64,000 bases of DNA from assembly GCF_009208735.1 (NCBI RefSeq), contig NZ_WFLJ01000024.1, positions 1-64,000 of the forward strand, read 5' to 3'. Position numbers and translations under genes: made by a program. This DNA is from Janthinobacterium rivuli. GTDB lineage: Bacteria; Pseudomonadota; Gammaproteobacteria; Burkholderiales; Burkholderiaceae_D. The notes under the pieces are model-generated. The model was not told the origin of the DNA and made no database searches. It was given only the letters and a program-made list of their open reading frames with translations. This document shows positions 9,354-18,643 of the stretch, piece after piece (positions within the stretch are counted from its first letter, which is position 1; every line of letters starts with the position of its first letter).

Positions 9354-9398
9354 ATAAAAAAAAGCCGTACCGGGACATCCTGGGTACGGCTTTTTTCT
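9354..9398. terminator. Bidirectional rho-independent terminator after coxC
   Basis: AAAAAGCCGTACC pairs with GGTACGGCTTTTTT around a short loop, with an A-run on the left and a T-run on the right. It can end both the oxidase operon on the plus strand and the convergent DUF2909 gene on the minus strand. Confidence 0.9.
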
Positions 9399-9435
9399 TA
9401 GTGTGAAGAATTTGCCAATCAGGCAATGTCAGGTG

Positions 9436-9636
9436 TTAATGAATTCCAGTAGGCTGAATATAGCCAAGCTTGTGCGCCAGCAGGATCAGCAGGAACAGGG
9501 TGATCGATAAGCCCACGCGCAGGGCCAGCGCCTGCACGGTGCGGTTGCTCTTGCCCTTGTCGCGCATGAGGAAGAACAGGGCCGAGCCCAGGCTGCCCAG
9601 GATCAGGATGAAGGCGATGGCAACGAGGATTTTCAT
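9436..9636 (-). CDS. DUF2909 (twin transmembrane) family protein
   Basis: A 66-residue protein with two hydrophobic helices (ILVAIAFILILGSLGSALFFLM and LRVGLSITLFLLILLAHKLGY) separated by a short basic loop. This matches the DUF2909 small inner-membrane proteins encoded near SURF1 in proteobacterial oxidase clusters. The start is the ATG at the beginning of MKILVAIAF; a longer frame to 9690 would overlap the SURF1 start. It is divergent from SURF1 with a 36-base gap. The function is unknown. Confidence 0.8.
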   Translation of the reverse strand: MKILVAIAFILILGSLGSALFFLMRDKGKSNRTVQALALRVGLSITLFLLILLAHKLGYIQPTGIH

Positions 9637-9672
9637 GGATGGTAGCGCCAGGCTTGAGGAGGTTTCATTGTA

Positions 9673-10419
9673 ATGCGTATCCGCTTCCATTTTAGATGGA
9701 TTCCGTTTGTTGTAATGCTGCTACTGGTGGCCCTGGGGATTTCTTTGGCGCAATGGCAGCAGCGTCGTGGCGACGAGAAGGTCGCCCGCGCCGCCAGGCT
9801 CGAGGCGGGTAACCAGGCCGCGCCCCTGGCGTTGACGGCCGCGCCCCTGCTGCCGGCCGACGCGCAGGCGATCGAATACCGCCGCGTCACCGTCACGGGC
9901 CATTTCGTGCCCGCCTGGACAGTGTACCTGGACAACCGTCCCTACAAGGGCCAGGCCGGTTTTCACGTGCTCACGCCATTTCAAATCGACGGTTCGAGCA
10001 TGCACGTGCTGGTGGCGCAGGGCTGGCTGCCGCGCAACAATGCCGAACGCACGCGCATTCCCGATTACGCCACGCCGGCCGGCACGGTGACGATTGCCGG
10101 CATCGCGCGCCTGAACGCGGGCCACGTGATGGAACTGGGTACGGCGCCGCCGCTGGCGTCGCACGCCATCGTGCAAAATGCCGATATCGGCCAGCTGGCC
10201 CAGGTCAGCGGCCTGGCTTTGCAGCCTTTTATCCTCGAACAAACAGTCGACGGAGTGACGGCGCCAGCGTCCAGCCAGCTTCCCGTGCGCGACTGGCCGG
10301 CGCCGGACCTGGGCGCCGACAAGCACCGCGGCTATGCATTCCAGTGGTACGCACTGGCACTGATGGCTTTTCTATTTTTTGTCTTTACAGGATTTCGACG
10401 TGCAAACAAACAACCCTGA
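9673..10419 (+). CDS. SURF1 family oxidase assembly protein
   Basis: A 248-residue SURF1-type protein, which binds haem a and helps insert it into subunit I. It has the usual two-helix topology: an N-terminal helix (WIPFVVMLLLVALGISLAQWQ) and a C-terminal helix (FQWYALALMAFLFFVFTGFR). Family marks include the early QWQQRR segment, EYRRVTVTGHF and the Tyr-rich LDNRPYKGQAGFHVLTPF. It overlaps the next gene by about 20 bases, which implies co-translation. The sequence supports the family well; the standard gene name differs between genera, so none is given. Confidence 0.9.
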   Translation: MRIRFHFRWIPFVVMLLLVALGISLAQWQQRRGDEKVARAARLEAGNQAAPLALTAAPLLPADAQAIEYRRVTVTGHFVPAWTVYLDNRPYKGQAGFHVLTPFQIDGSSMHVLVAQGWLPRNNAERTRIPDYATPAGTVTIAGIARLNAGHVMELGTAPPLASHAIVQNADIGQLAQVSGLALQPFILEQTVDGVTAPASSQLPVRDWPAPDLGADKHRGYAFQWYALALMAFLFFVFTGFRRANKQP

Positions 10420-11029
10420 AGCAACGCAAGACAGCAGCGATAAACAGGCACAGAACAGCGGTCGCTGGAAACTGCTGGCCGTGGTGGCCGTGTGCGCGTT
10501 TCCCATCATCGCCTCGTATTTCACGTACTACATCATCAAGCCCACGGGCCGCAACAATTACGGCGCGCTGATCGACCCGCGTCTGTATCCGATACCGGAA
10601 GCGCAGCTGCAGGTGACGGAACTGGACGGCAAGGCGGCGCCGCTGGCGCAATTCAAGGGCAAGTGGGTGCTGCTGCAGACGGGGCCGTCTGATTGCCAGG
10701 AAGCATGCAAGAAGCAATTGTTTGACATGCAACAACTGCGCCTCATGCAGGGCAAGGAACGCGAACGCCTGGAACGGGTCTGGCTGGTGACGGATGCCCA
10801 GCCGCTCGATACCCTCGTGATGCGCGAATTCGACGGCACCAGCATGCTGCGCGTCAATAGCGACGCCTTGAAAGCTTGGCTGCCCGTGGAGCCGGGCGGC
10901 AAGACCAGCGACCATCTGTATCTGATCGATCCGCTGGGCAATCTGATGATGCGCTTCCCGAAGGACGCGGACCCGAACAAGATCAAAAAAGACATCGCCA
11001 AGCTGCTCAAAGCTTCGGCGATCGGTTGA
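10400..11029 (+). CDS. Membrane-anchored Sco-like thioredoxin-fold protein
   Basis: A 209-residue protein with one N-terminal helix (LLAVVAVCAFPIIASYFTYY) and a periplasmic thioredoxin-like domain. It carries a CxxxC pair in SDCQEACKKQ near residues 99-103, and DHLYLIDPLGNLMMRF later on, so it keeps a possible Sco metal-binding CxxxC plus His pattern in a divergent context. Betaproteobacterial oxidase clusters usually encode such a protein between SURF1 and ctaA. I infer a copper-delivery or thiol-reductase role in CuA assembly. The GTG start overlapping the end of SURF1 is chosen because AGGA lies just upstream; it is less certain than the rest. Confidence 0.75.
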   Translation: MQTNNPEATQDSSDKQAQNSGRWKLLAVVAVCAFPIIASYFTYYIIKPTGRNNYGALIDPRLYPIPEAQLQVTELDGKAAPLAQFKGKWVLLQTGPSDCQEACKKQLFDMQQLRLMQGKERERLERVWLVTDAQPLDTLVMREFDGTSMLRVNSDALKAWLPVEPGGKTSDHLYLIDPLGNLMMRFPKDADPNKIKKDIAKLLKASAIG

Positions 11030-11038
11030 GGAGTCCGC

Positions 11039-12223
11039 ATGCCGACGATGCATCTCTCCGCGCTGGCCCAGCTGGGCCTGACGGGTCTGCTGGTGGCGCT
11101 GCTGCCGCTGACCATAGTCTGGGTGTCTGCGGACGCCAATAAATACCGCAAGCTCGTGTGGATCGCCGTCTTCCTGACGGTCGACCTGATCATGTTTGGC
11201 GGCTTTACGCGCCTGTCCGATTCCGGCCTTGGTTGCCCGGACTGGCCCGGTTGCTATGGCTCGGCCAATCCTTTCCTCGCGCACGAGCATATCGTGGCGG
11301 CGGAAACCCTGATGCCGACGGGCCCCGTGACGGTGGTCAAGGCGTGGATCGAAATGACGCACCGCTACCTGGCCATGGCCATCGGCGTGCTGATCGTGGC
11401 GATGATGGTGCAGGCGTGGCGCCAGTGGCGCAAAAGCAAGCGGCAGGAATTCGCTCCCGCGCTGCCGACGGCGCTGTTTTTATTCGTTTGCCTGCAAGGC
11501 GCGTTCGGCGCGTGGACCGTCACCCTGAAACTGCAGCCGGTGATCGTCACCATCCACTTGCTGCTGGGCATGGGCTTGCTGGCCATGCTGACGTGGCTGG
11601 GCGGGCGCCAGGACCATGCCGTGGCGCCAATCAAGCGCGCCGATGCGGACGTTGCCGTGTTGCGCCCCGTGCGCGCGCTGGCCGTCATGTCGCTCGTGCT
11701 CTTGACCGTGCAGATCGCGCTGGGTGGCTGGGTGAGCACCAACTACGCCACCCTGGCTTGCACGGATTTCCCCCTGTGCGGCGGGAAAGTCATTCCGGAA
11801 ATGGATTTCGAGCATGGTTTCCATCTGTGGCGCGAACTGGGCAAGACGGCCGCCGGCCACTACCTGCCGTTTTCCGCGCTGACGGCCATCCACTGGGTGC
11901 ACCGCAACTTCGCCTTCATCGTGCTCGCCGGCGTCGGCTATACGGTGTTTCGCGCGTGGACGCTGCCGTCCTTGCGCGGCACGGCCCGCTGGGTGGCGCT
12001 GGTGCTGGCCCTGCAGGCGGCCACTGGCCTGGCGACGATCTACCTGAGCTGGCCATTGTCGATTGCCGTTCTGCATAACGGCGGGGCGGCGCTGCTCGTG
12101 TTATTGCTGACCATGTTAAACTACAAGGCTAAATTCCAACTCGATGTGGCGCGCAATGTACAGCGCGCTAGCGCCGCCGCGCCAGTGCCCCCGGCACAAG
12201 CCAGTCCTTCCCGTACCGCATAA
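11039..12223 (+). CDS. ctaA: Haem A synthase (COX15/CtaA)
   Basis: A 394-residue eight-helix membrane monooxygenase that converts haem O to haem A. Conserved features seen are FTRLSDSGLGCPDWPGCYG near residues 57-75, a histidine in MTHRYLAM, the second-half repeat WVSTNYATLACTDFPLCGG, and IHWVHRNFAF. The two symmetric halves with paired cysteines are typical. Its stop is directly followed by the ctaB ATG, indicating coupling. The C-terminal tail is Ala/Pro-rich and probably disordered. Confidence 0.95.
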   Translation: MPTMHLSALAQLGLTGLLVALLPLTIVWVSADANKYRKLVWIAVFLTVDLIMFGGFTRLSDSGLGCPDWPGCYGSANPFLAHEHIVAAETLMPTGPVTVVKAWIEMTHRYLAMAIGVLIVAMMVQAWRQWRKSKRQEFAPALPTALFLFVCLQGAFGAWTVTLKLQPVIVTIHLLLGMGLLAMLTWLGGRQDHAVAPIKRADADVAVLRPVRALAVMSLVLLTVQIALGGWVSTNYATLACTDFPLCGGKVIPEMDFEHGFHLWRELGKTAAGHYLPFSALTAIHWVHRNFAFIVLAGVGYTVFRAWTLPSLRGTARWVALVLALQAATGLATIYLSWPLSIAVLHNGGAALLVLLLTMLNYKAKFQLDVARNVQRASAAAPVPPAQASPSRTA

Positions 12224-13123
12224 ATGACTACTCAGACCATCAGCCGTAAACCTTCCCCCCGCATCGCCCAGTATTGGGCGCTGACCAAGCCCCGCGTGAC
12301 GCAGCTGGCCGTGTTTTGCGCCGTCATCGGAATGTTCCTGGCCAGCGAGGAGTTGCCTGACTGGCACGCGGTGGTGTTCGGCACCATCGGCATCTGGCTG
12401 CTGGCCGGCGCCGCGTTTGCCGTCAATTGCCTGGCCGAGCGCGAAATCGATGCGCGCATGGCCCGCACGGCGCGCCGCCCGATGGCCATGGGCGACATCA
12501 CGGTGAAGCAGACGGTGGTGTTCGCGCTGGTGATCGGCGGCCTGGGCATGGCGATCCTGTATCACCTCGTCAATCCGCTGACCATGTGGCTGACCTTTGT
12601 CACCTTCGTCGGCTATGCCCTGATCTACACCATGGTGCTGAAACCGGCCACGCCGCAAAACATCGTCATCGGCGGTCTGTCCGGCGCCATGCCGCCCGCG
12701 CTGGGCTGGGCCGCCGTCGCCAATGACGTGCCGATGCAGGCCTGGCTGCTGGTCCTGATCATCTTTGTGTGGACGCCGCCGCACTTCTGGGCGCTGGCCA
12801 TGTACCGCCGCGACGATTACGCGCGTTCGGGCTTGCCCATGCTGCCCGTCACGCACGGCTTGAAATTCACGCAATTTCACGTGTGGCTGTACTCGATCGC
12901 GCTGGCCGCCACCACCTTGCTGCCCTTTGCCGTGCGCATGAGCGGCCTGATCTACCTGGCCTCGGCCGTGGTGCTCAACGCCGGCTTCCTGTATTACGCG
13001 TGGAAGATGTACCGCCATTACACGGACTTGATCGCGCGCAAGGCCTTTACGTTTTCCATCATCTACCTGGCCTTGCTGTTCGCAGCTTTGCTGGTCGACC
13101 ACTACATTCCCCTCGGAACATGA
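12224..13123 (+). CDS. ctaB: Protoheme IX farnesyltransferase
   Basis: A 299-residue UbiA-superfamily prenyltransferase (CtaB/CyoE) that adds a farnesyl group to haem B to make haem O, the substrate of the neighbouring CtaA. The first Asp-rich site is seen in [21 protein letters not shown] and the second in [13 protein letters not shown]-like sequence near residue 200. The protein has about nine membrane helices. It starts immediately after ctaA and overlaps the Sco gene by four bases (ATGA), so haem A synthesis and copper delivery are co-expressed. Confidence 0.96.
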   Translation: MTTQTISRKPSPRIAQYWALTKPRVTQLAVFCAVIGMFLASEELPDWHAVVFGTIGIWLLAGAAFAVNCLAEREIDARMARTARRPMAMGDITVKQTVVFALVIGGLGMAILYHLVNPLTMWLTFVTFVGYALIYTMVLKPATPQNIVIGGLSGAMPPALGWAAVANDVPMQAWLLVLIIFVWTPPHFWALAMYRRDDYARSGLPMLPVTHGLKFTQFHVWLYSIALAATTLLPFAVRMSGLIYLASAVVLNAGFLYYAWKMYRHYTDLIARKAFTFSIIYLALLFAALLVDHYIPLGT

Positions 13124-13713
13124 AAAAAACCCTGACCTTGTTGCTGGCGGCCGCCCTGGTCGCCGTCCTCGCCGGCTGCGGCAAGCCGGCCACACCGAAA
13201 CTGGCCTTCAAGAACACGGACGTGACGGGCCTCGGCTATGCGCGCGAGTTCGCGCTGACGGACCACACGGGCCACCCGCGCACCCTGGCCGACTACAAGG
13301 GCAAGCTGGTGCTGATGTTCTTCGGCTACACGCAGTGTCCCGACGTTTGCCCCACCACCATGGCCGACATGGCGCAGGTGATGCAGGAAATGGGGCCGCA
13401 GGCGGAGCAGGTACAAGTGCTGTTCGTCACCGTCGACCCCGAGCGCGACACGCAAGCGTTGCTGGCGCAATACGTGCCGGCCTTCGACAAGCGTTTCGTG
13501 GGCCTGTACGGCAGCCTGGAACAGACGGCCAAGGTGGCCAAGGAATTCAAGGTGTATTACGCCAAGGTCGAGGGCGAGACGGATGAGAGCTACACGGTCG
13601 ATCACACGGCCGGCACCTATGTCTTCGACCGCGAAGGCAAGATCCGCCTGTTCGTGCGCCACGGCGAAAAGCCCGCCGCCATCGCGCACGATCTTAAACT
13701 TCTGCTATCCTGA
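13120..13713 (+). CDS. SCO1/SenC family copper-delivery lipoprotein
   Basis: A 197-residue Sco protein for CuA-site assembly of subunit II. The signal peptide ends in the lipobox LAGC, so it is probably lipid-anchored. The copper ligands are intact: CPDVC in [12 protein letters not shown] near residues 73-77 and His in [11 protein letters not shown] near residue 166. Thioredoxin-fold segments LVLMFFGYT and [12 protein letters not shown] are clear. It is the last gene of the oxidase and haem A module. Confidence 0.94.
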   Translation: MKKTLTLLLAAALVAVLAGCGKPATPKLAFKNTDVTGLGYAREFALTDHTGHPRTLADYKGKLVLMFFGYTQCPDVCPTTMADMAQVMQEMGPQAEQVQVLFVTVDPERDTQALLAQYVPAFDKRFVGLYGSLEQTAKVAKEFKVYYAKVEGETDESYTVDHTAGTYVFDREGKIRLFVRHGEKPAAIAHDLKLLLS

Positions 13714-13755
13714 TCCGGTCGCGCCCCCGGGCGCCATCTTCAGGATACGCAGTAC

Positions 13756-14835
13756 ATGGACAAACGTTTCGAGCCGCACGCCCGCCTGGCAGCCATCATC
13801 TTCTTGTTGATCGGCTGCTTTTTCGTCTTGCGGCCCTTCCTGGCCGCCATGCTGTTTGCCGCCTGCGTGGGCATCTCCAGCTGGCCCCTGTACCTGCTCC
13901 TGCTTGAGCGCCTGAAAGGCCGGCGCAACTGGGCCGCCGCCATCATGACCGTGTCCCTGATCCTGGTCATCGTGCTGCCGCTGGCCCTCGTCACCTACAA
14001 CCTGGCCGACAATGTGTCGCGCATCTATGAACAGTTGCGCGCGGCGCTGGAATCGGGCGGCCTGCATCCGCCGGCCTGGCTGGCCAGCATACCCGTGGTG
14101 GGCGAAACCATCGCCGGTTACGTGGAGCGCCTGCTCGCAGACCGCGAGGAATTACTGAATTTGGGCAAGACGATGCTGGAACCGGCGCGCCACTTCCTCG
14201 CCTCCGGCGGCATCCTGCTGGGCACGGGCCTGGCGCAGACCAGCCTGGCCGTGTTCGTCAGCTTCTTCCTTTACCGCGACGGCCAGCAGCTGAGCCGCGC
14301 CCTGATGACGGGCGCCGGCCGCATCATCGGCGATAGCGCGCCCGGCGTGGGCCTGACCATCAGCCGCACCGTGCGCGGCGTCATGTACGGCTTGCTGGGC
14401 ACGGCGCTGGCGCAGGCCCTGGTGGCCGTGATCGGCTTTCTGATCGCCGGCGTACCGGCCGTGGCGCTGCTGGGCGTGGCCACCTTCATCTTTTCGCTGA
14501 TCCCCGTGGGGCCGCCCCTGATCTGGGGCGGCGCCGCCATCTGGTTGTTTACCGACGGGCAGACGGGCTGGGGCATCTTCATGCTGGTGTGGGGCGCGCT
14601 GCTGATCAGCGGCGTGGATAACGTGGTCAAACCCATGCTGATCAGCCGCGGCAGCAGCCTGCCGTTCCTGCTGGTGCTGCTGGGCGTGCTGGGCGGCGTG
14701 CTGGCCTTCGGCTTCGTCGGCATCTTCATCGGCCCGACCTTGCTGGCGGTGCTGTACAGCCTGCTCCAGACGTGGACGGTGGGCGAGACCACCGTGCCAC
14801 AGGGCAAAGATACGCTTACCTTGAAAAAAGATTAA
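13756..14835 (+). CDS. AI-2E family transporter / permease
   Basis: A 359-residue polytopic membrane protein of the AI-2E exporter (PerM/YdiK) family with about eight helices. The start is followed by a hydrophobic region (LAAIIFLLIGCFFVLRPFLAAMLFAA). Family-typical C-terminal segments are FIFSLIPVGPPLIWGGAAIWLF and NVVKPMLISRGSSLPFLLVLLGVLGGV. Substrates vary across the family, from quorum signals to ions, and cannot be assigned here. It runs convergent with the CBS-domain gene; the two stop codons share the palindrome TTAA. Confidence 0.85.
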   Translation: MDKRFEPHARLAAIIFLLIGCFFVLRPFLAAMLFAACVGISSWPLYLLLLERLKGRRNWAAAIMTVSLILVIVLPLALVTYNLADNVSRIYEQLRAALESGGLHPPAWLASIPVVGETIAGYVERLLADREELLNLGKTMLEPARHFLASGGILLGTGLAQTSLAVFVSFFLYRDGQQLSRALMTGAGRIIGDSAPGVGLTISRTVRGVMYGLLGTALAQALVAVIGFLIAGVPAVALLGVATFIFSLIPVGPPLIWGGAAIWLFTDGQTGWGIFMLVWGALLISGVDNVVKPMLISRGSSLPFLLVLLGVLGGVLAFGFVGIFIGPTLLAVLYSLLQTWTVGETTVPQGKDTLTLKKD

Positions 14836-16205
14836 TCGCGTAAATCGGCATCGAGGTCGCGTTCCTGTTTCGGGATCACCTTGATGAGCACGATGCGGGG
14901 CCCGTTCATCTTCTTGACGACGATGTCGAAGTCGACGAAGGTGATGCGCTGGCCCTGCTTGGGGATGTCGCCCAGCTTGACCATGATCAAGCCGCCCACC
15001 GATTCCACGTCGTCCAGCCCCAGTTCCTCGTTTTCGATATCGATGCCGAGGATGCGTTCGAGCGAGAAGATGGGCAGGCTGGCCTTGCCGATCAGGGTGC
15101 CGTCGCTTTGCTTGAGCCAGTCGTTTTCATTGCGGCGGAATTCATCGCGGATTTCGCCCACCATGGCGCCGAGCAAGTTATCGAGGGTGATGAAACCCAG
15201 CGGACGCTTGCCCTTTTCGCCGATCAGGGCGAAGTGGGGCGCGCCGTCGCGGAAGCGACGGAACAGTTCCAGCGCCGGCGTGCGCGCGGAAATGATGTCC
15301 ACGGGACGCAGGAAGGGCGTGAGCGAGGTGATCGGTTTACCCGCCTGCTGGGCAAAGAACAGGTCTTTCAAGTGCACCACGCCCAGCACGTCGTCTTCAT
15401 TCGTGTCGAAATACGGGTAGCGGCTGAAGCGGTTGCGCAACACCGTGTCGAGGTTTTCTTCCAGCGTGTTGGACGCGTGCAGGGCGATCACTTCATTGAT
15501 CGGGCGCATCAGGTCCGATACCGTCATCTGTTCGAAATCGAGCGACTGCGCCAGGATGTTGCGTTCGTCGCGCGTGAATTTCTCGCCGGGCTGGCTGGTG
15601 CGCAGGATCAGTTTCAATTCTTCGGACGAGTAATGGGCATCGTGGCCGCCCTTGCCGGACAGGCCGGCCAGGCGCAGCACCCAGTTGGCGCTGGCGTTGA
15701 GCAGGTAAATGGCCGGATACATGGCCCAGTAAAAGCCATACAGGGGAATCGCGCTCCACAGGCCGACGGCTTCCGGGTTGCGGATGGCCATCGATTTGGG
15801 CGCCAGCTCGCCCACGACGATGTGCAGGAAGGAAATCACGCTGAAGGCGACGACGAAGGACACGCCGTGGATCAGCTCTTGCGAGGTGACGCCGATGGCG
15901 CCGAACAGCGGTTCGAGCAAGCCGGCGAAGGCCGGTTCGCCGACCCAGCCCAGACCCAGCGATGCCAGGGTGATGCCCAGCTGGCAGGCGGACAGGTAGG
16001 CGTCCAGCTGGCCATGCACCTTGGCCAGGATGCGCCCCCGCAATCCCTGCGTCTTGGCGATGGCGCGGATGCGCGTGCGCCGCAAGGTGACGATGCCAAA
16101 CTCGGCGGCAACAAAAAAACCGTTCAGCGCGACCAGGAAGAGGGCGAGCAGGACTAGCAAGACATTGTGCATGGGGGCGCTGAAGATGGGCTGTAAAAAC
16201 GTCAT
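14832..16205 (-). CDS. Hemolysin-family (CNNM/CBS/CorC_HlyC) membrane protein
   Basis: A 457-residue protein with the standard three-part layout: an N-terminal DUF21/CNNM membrane domain of three or four helices (residues about 10-200), a pair of CBS domains (about 210-345, including VSDLMRPINEVIALH and VDIISARTPALELFRRFRD), and a C-terminal CorC_HlyC domain (FITLDNLLGAMVGEI onward). Homologues are implicated in magnesium or cobalt efflux rather than true haemolysis. The ATG at MTFLQPIF is the only good upstream start. The function here is inferred from the family. Confidence 0.88.
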   Translation of the reverse strand: MTFLQPIFSAPMHNVLLVLLALFLVALNGFFVAAEFGIVTLRRTRIRAIAKTQGLRGRILAKVHGQLDAYLSACQLGITLASLGLGWVGEPAFAGLLEPLFGAIGVTSQELIHGVSFVVAFSVISFLHIVVGELAPKSMAIRNPEAVGLWSAIPLYGFYWAMYPAIYLLNASANWVLRLAGLSGKGGHDAHYSSEELKLILRTSQPGEKFTRDERNILAQSLDFEQMTVSDLMRPINEVIALHASNTLEENLDTVLRNRFSRYPYFDTNEDDVLGVVHLKDLFFAQQAGKPITSLTPFLRPVDIISARTPALELFRRFRDGAPHFALIGEKGKRPLGFITLDNLLGAMVGEIRDEFRRNENDWLKQSDGTLIGKASLPIFSLERILGIDIENEELGLDDVESVGGLIMVKLGDIPKQGQRITFVDFDIVVKKMNGPRIVLIKVIPKQERDLDADLRD

Positions 16206-16259
16206 CTTAAACGACGAAGGGCGCCATAGCCTAATTTGGCCGCGCGCGCCCCGCTGCGC

Positions 16260-17594
16260 TTATGCCTGGGCCGCCGTTTGCGGTCCGCCGCGCATGGCGA
16301 AGACCATGATGGCCGAGACCACCGCCGGGATGGCGACGACGAGGAAAATCGTGCTGTTGGGCCAGTTCAGGCGGATCAGCTCTCCACCGAGCACGGGGCC
16401 GATGATGGAGCCGATGCGGCCCACCCCCAGGCTCCAGCCGATGCCCGTCGAGCGCAAGGTGGTTGGATAGTAGCTGGCCGCCAGGGCGTTGACGGCCGGC
16501 TGGCCGCCCACCACGCAAAAGCCGGCGATGAAGATCGTGATGAACAGGAAGGCCAGCGACACGTCCGGACGGCCGATCAGGGCGATGGCCACGGCGGCGA
16601 CCAGGAAGCAGGGCAGCAGGATGCGGCGGAAGCTGGAGCGGTCGATCAGCTGGCCCATGACGAGGGTGCCGATGGTGCCGCCCACTTGCAGGGCCGTGCC
16701 CGCCAGCACGGCGTTGGCCGTCGACAGGCCCGCTTCCTTGGCGATGGTCGGCAGCCAGTTCGACAGGAAATACAAGTTCAGCAAGTTCATGAAGTTGATG
16801 ACCCACAACAGTATCGTCATCTTCGCGCGGCCGCCTGTAAACAGTTGCAGCACGGGCGCGCCCTTGTGTTCCTTCTCATGCACGACATACCGGGTTTCGG
16901 CCGTGATGTTCACCGTCGGGTCGATGCGTTTGAGCCACTGGGCGACCTTGTCCAGCTTGCGTTTCTTGAGCACCAGGAATTGCATCGATTCCGGCAGCAG
17001 GAAGAACATCAGCACGCCGATCACCAGCGGCACCACGCCGCCCACGTAAAACACGGATTGCCAGCCAAACGCGGGAATCAGCGCCGCGGACAATAAACCG
17101 CCCAGCACGGCGCCCAGGGTGAAGCCGCACGAGACGAGCATCATCAGGGTGACTTTCTTGCGCAGCGGGCTGTATTCGCCGGCCAGCGCCATGGCGTTCG
17201 GCATCACGGCGCCCAGGCCCAGCCCGGTAATAAAACGGATCAGCTGCAATTGCTCGATGGTCGTGGCCAGCGGCGTGACCAGCATGCACAGCGAAAAGAA
17301 GATGGTCGAGCCGATCAGCACGGGGCGGCGGCCGAACTTGTCGGCCGTGATGCTGAAGACGAGCGAGCCGACCAGCATGCCCAGCAGGCCCGCGCCGAAG
17401 ACGGGACCCAGGTTGGCCTTGCTGACGTGCCAGTCGGCGATGATGGCGGGCGCCACATAGCCCATCGCCTGCACGTCGAAGCCATCCATGATGACGCACA
17501 GCCCGCACAGGATCAGCATGCCGATCTGGAAGGAGCCGATCTTGTTGTTATTGATGAGATCGGGAATATCGATCGTCTTGCCTGCCGTGGACAT
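16260..17594 (-). CDS. MFS transporter, aromatic acid:H+ symporter type
   Basis: A 444-residue, twelve-helix major facilitator. The first helix has DGFDVQAMGYVAPAI, matching the DGXD signature of the aromatic acid:H+ symporter (AAHS) family, and the loop 2-3 motif is ADKFGRRPVLIG. Such carriers import 4-hydroxybenzoate, protocatechuate or related acids. A long central loop (residues about 210-250) is usual. No aromatic catabolic gene is adjacent, so the substrate is open. A NhaR-like regulator lies upstream on the same strand, across a 124-base gap. Confidence 0.85.
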   Translation of the reverse strand: MSTAGKTIDIPDLINNNKIGSFQIGMLILCGLCVIMDGFDVQAMGYVAPAIIADWHVSKANLGPVFGAGLLGMLVGSLVFSITADKFGRRPVLIGSTIFFSLCMLVTPLATTIEQLQLIRFITGLGLGAVMPNAMALAGEYSPLRKKVTLMMLVSCGFTLGAVLGGLLSAALIPAFGWQSVFYVGGVVPLVIGVLMFFLLPESMQFLVLKKRKLDKVAQWLKRIDPTVNITAETRYVVHEKEHKGAPVLQLFTGGRAKMTILLWVINFMNLLNLYFLSNWLPTIAKEAGLSTANAVLAGTALQVGGTIGTLVMGQLIDRSSFRRILLPCFLVAAVAIALIGRPDVSLAFLFITIFIAGFCVVGGQPAVNALAASYYPTTLRSTGIGWSLGVGRIGSIIGPVLGGELIRLNWPNSTIFLVVAIPAVVSAIMVFAMRGGPQTAAQA

Positions 17595-17718
17595 GGTGCC
17601 GCTCCTGTTTTTTTATGGTGGTCGCGCCCTTCCGGCGAGGGCGGGGCGCGTGTTTGTCTCAGGCTTCATTACAATCGCTTTTGATTGATAATTCAAACGT
17701 TATTTTCGAATGGATTTA

Positions 17719-18633
17719 TCATGTTTCCTTGTGAATCTTCGGGTGGCCCTGGATGGCTGCCAGGATCACGTCCAGCGCCGGGTGCATGATCTTGCGCTCG
17801 TTCGAAATGACGTAAAACTGCTCGCGCAGGGACGAGGCGTCACCGACCAGCACGGCGCCGAATTGCTCCTCGATATCGGCCGCCAGGCTGGCGGACGCGA
17901 AAAACAGGCCCAGGCCCTTGCGGCCAAACGCGTTGAGCATGGCGTTGTCTTCGAATTCGCCGACCACGTCGGGGCGCACGCCTTGCTGCACCATCCATTC
18001 GTCGATGCGCCCGCGCAAGGCGTTATTGCGCGCGGGCAGCAGGAAGGGCGCGCCGTGCAGGCTGTGCGGAAAATTCTCGCGGTACTGTCCCGCCAGCGCT
18101 GGGATGCCGAACAGCTTCATGGCGCTCTCGCCCCACAGGTGGCTGGAGACGCGCAGACTGGCGCCGGCCGGCACGGCGCGGTCCGTCAAGACCAGGTCCA
18201 GCTTGTGCAGGGCCAGGTCGGCCAGCAAGGATTCGAATTCGTCTTCCAGGCACACGAGCTTGACAGGCTGGTCCAGGCTGCGCGTGGCGTCGAGCATGCG
18301 GTACGCCATCAGCTTCGGCAGCGAGTCGGAAATGCCCACCGTCAGGCGCATCTTTTCCGCGTCGGTGTCGGCCAGCGCGTCCTGCATCTGCTCGCCCAGC
18401 AAAAAAATCTGGTCCGCGTAGCCGAGCGCCAGCCGGCCCGCCTCGGTCGGCACCAGTCGCCGCCCTTGCGGCTGCAGCAGGGACTTGCCCAATTCCTTTT
18501 CCAGCAGGGCCAGCTGGGTGCTGATGGTTTGCACGGCCAGTCCCAGCCGTTCGGCCGCGCGCGTCACGCCGCCCTCCTTGGCGACCACCCAAAAGAAGTA
18601 CAAATGGCGGTAATTGAAGCCCGTGGTTTTCAT
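17719..18633 (-). CDS. nhaR: NhaR-like LysR-family transcriptional regulator
   Basis: A 304-residue LysR regulator. The N-terminal winged helix (FNYRHLYFFWVVAKEGGVTRAAERLGL) is strikingly like NhaR, the sodium/alkaline-stress activator, rather than the wider LysR family. The effector domain spans about residues 90-295. It is transcribed divergently from the DUF475/Ter cluster, so that cluster may be its target instead of an nhaA antiporter, which I do not find in the window. Two 15-base direct repeats in the shared intergenic region are candidate binding sites. Confidence 0.82.
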   Translation of the reverse strand: MKTTGFNYRHLYFFWVVAKEGGVTRAAERLGLAVQTISTQLALLEKELGKSLLQPQGRRLVPTEAGRLALGYADQIFLLGEQMQDALADTDAEKMRLTVGISDSLPKLMAYRMLDATRSLDQPVKLVCLEDEFESLLADLALHKLDLVLTDRAVPAGASLRVSSHLWGESAMKLFGIPALAGQYRENFPHSLHGAPFLLPARNNALRGRIDEWMVQQGVRPDVVGEFEDNAMLNAFGRKGLGLFFASASLAADIEEQFGAVLVGDASSLREQFYVISNERKIMHPALDVILAAIQGHPKIHKET

Positions 18634-18643
18634 CGCGACATCC

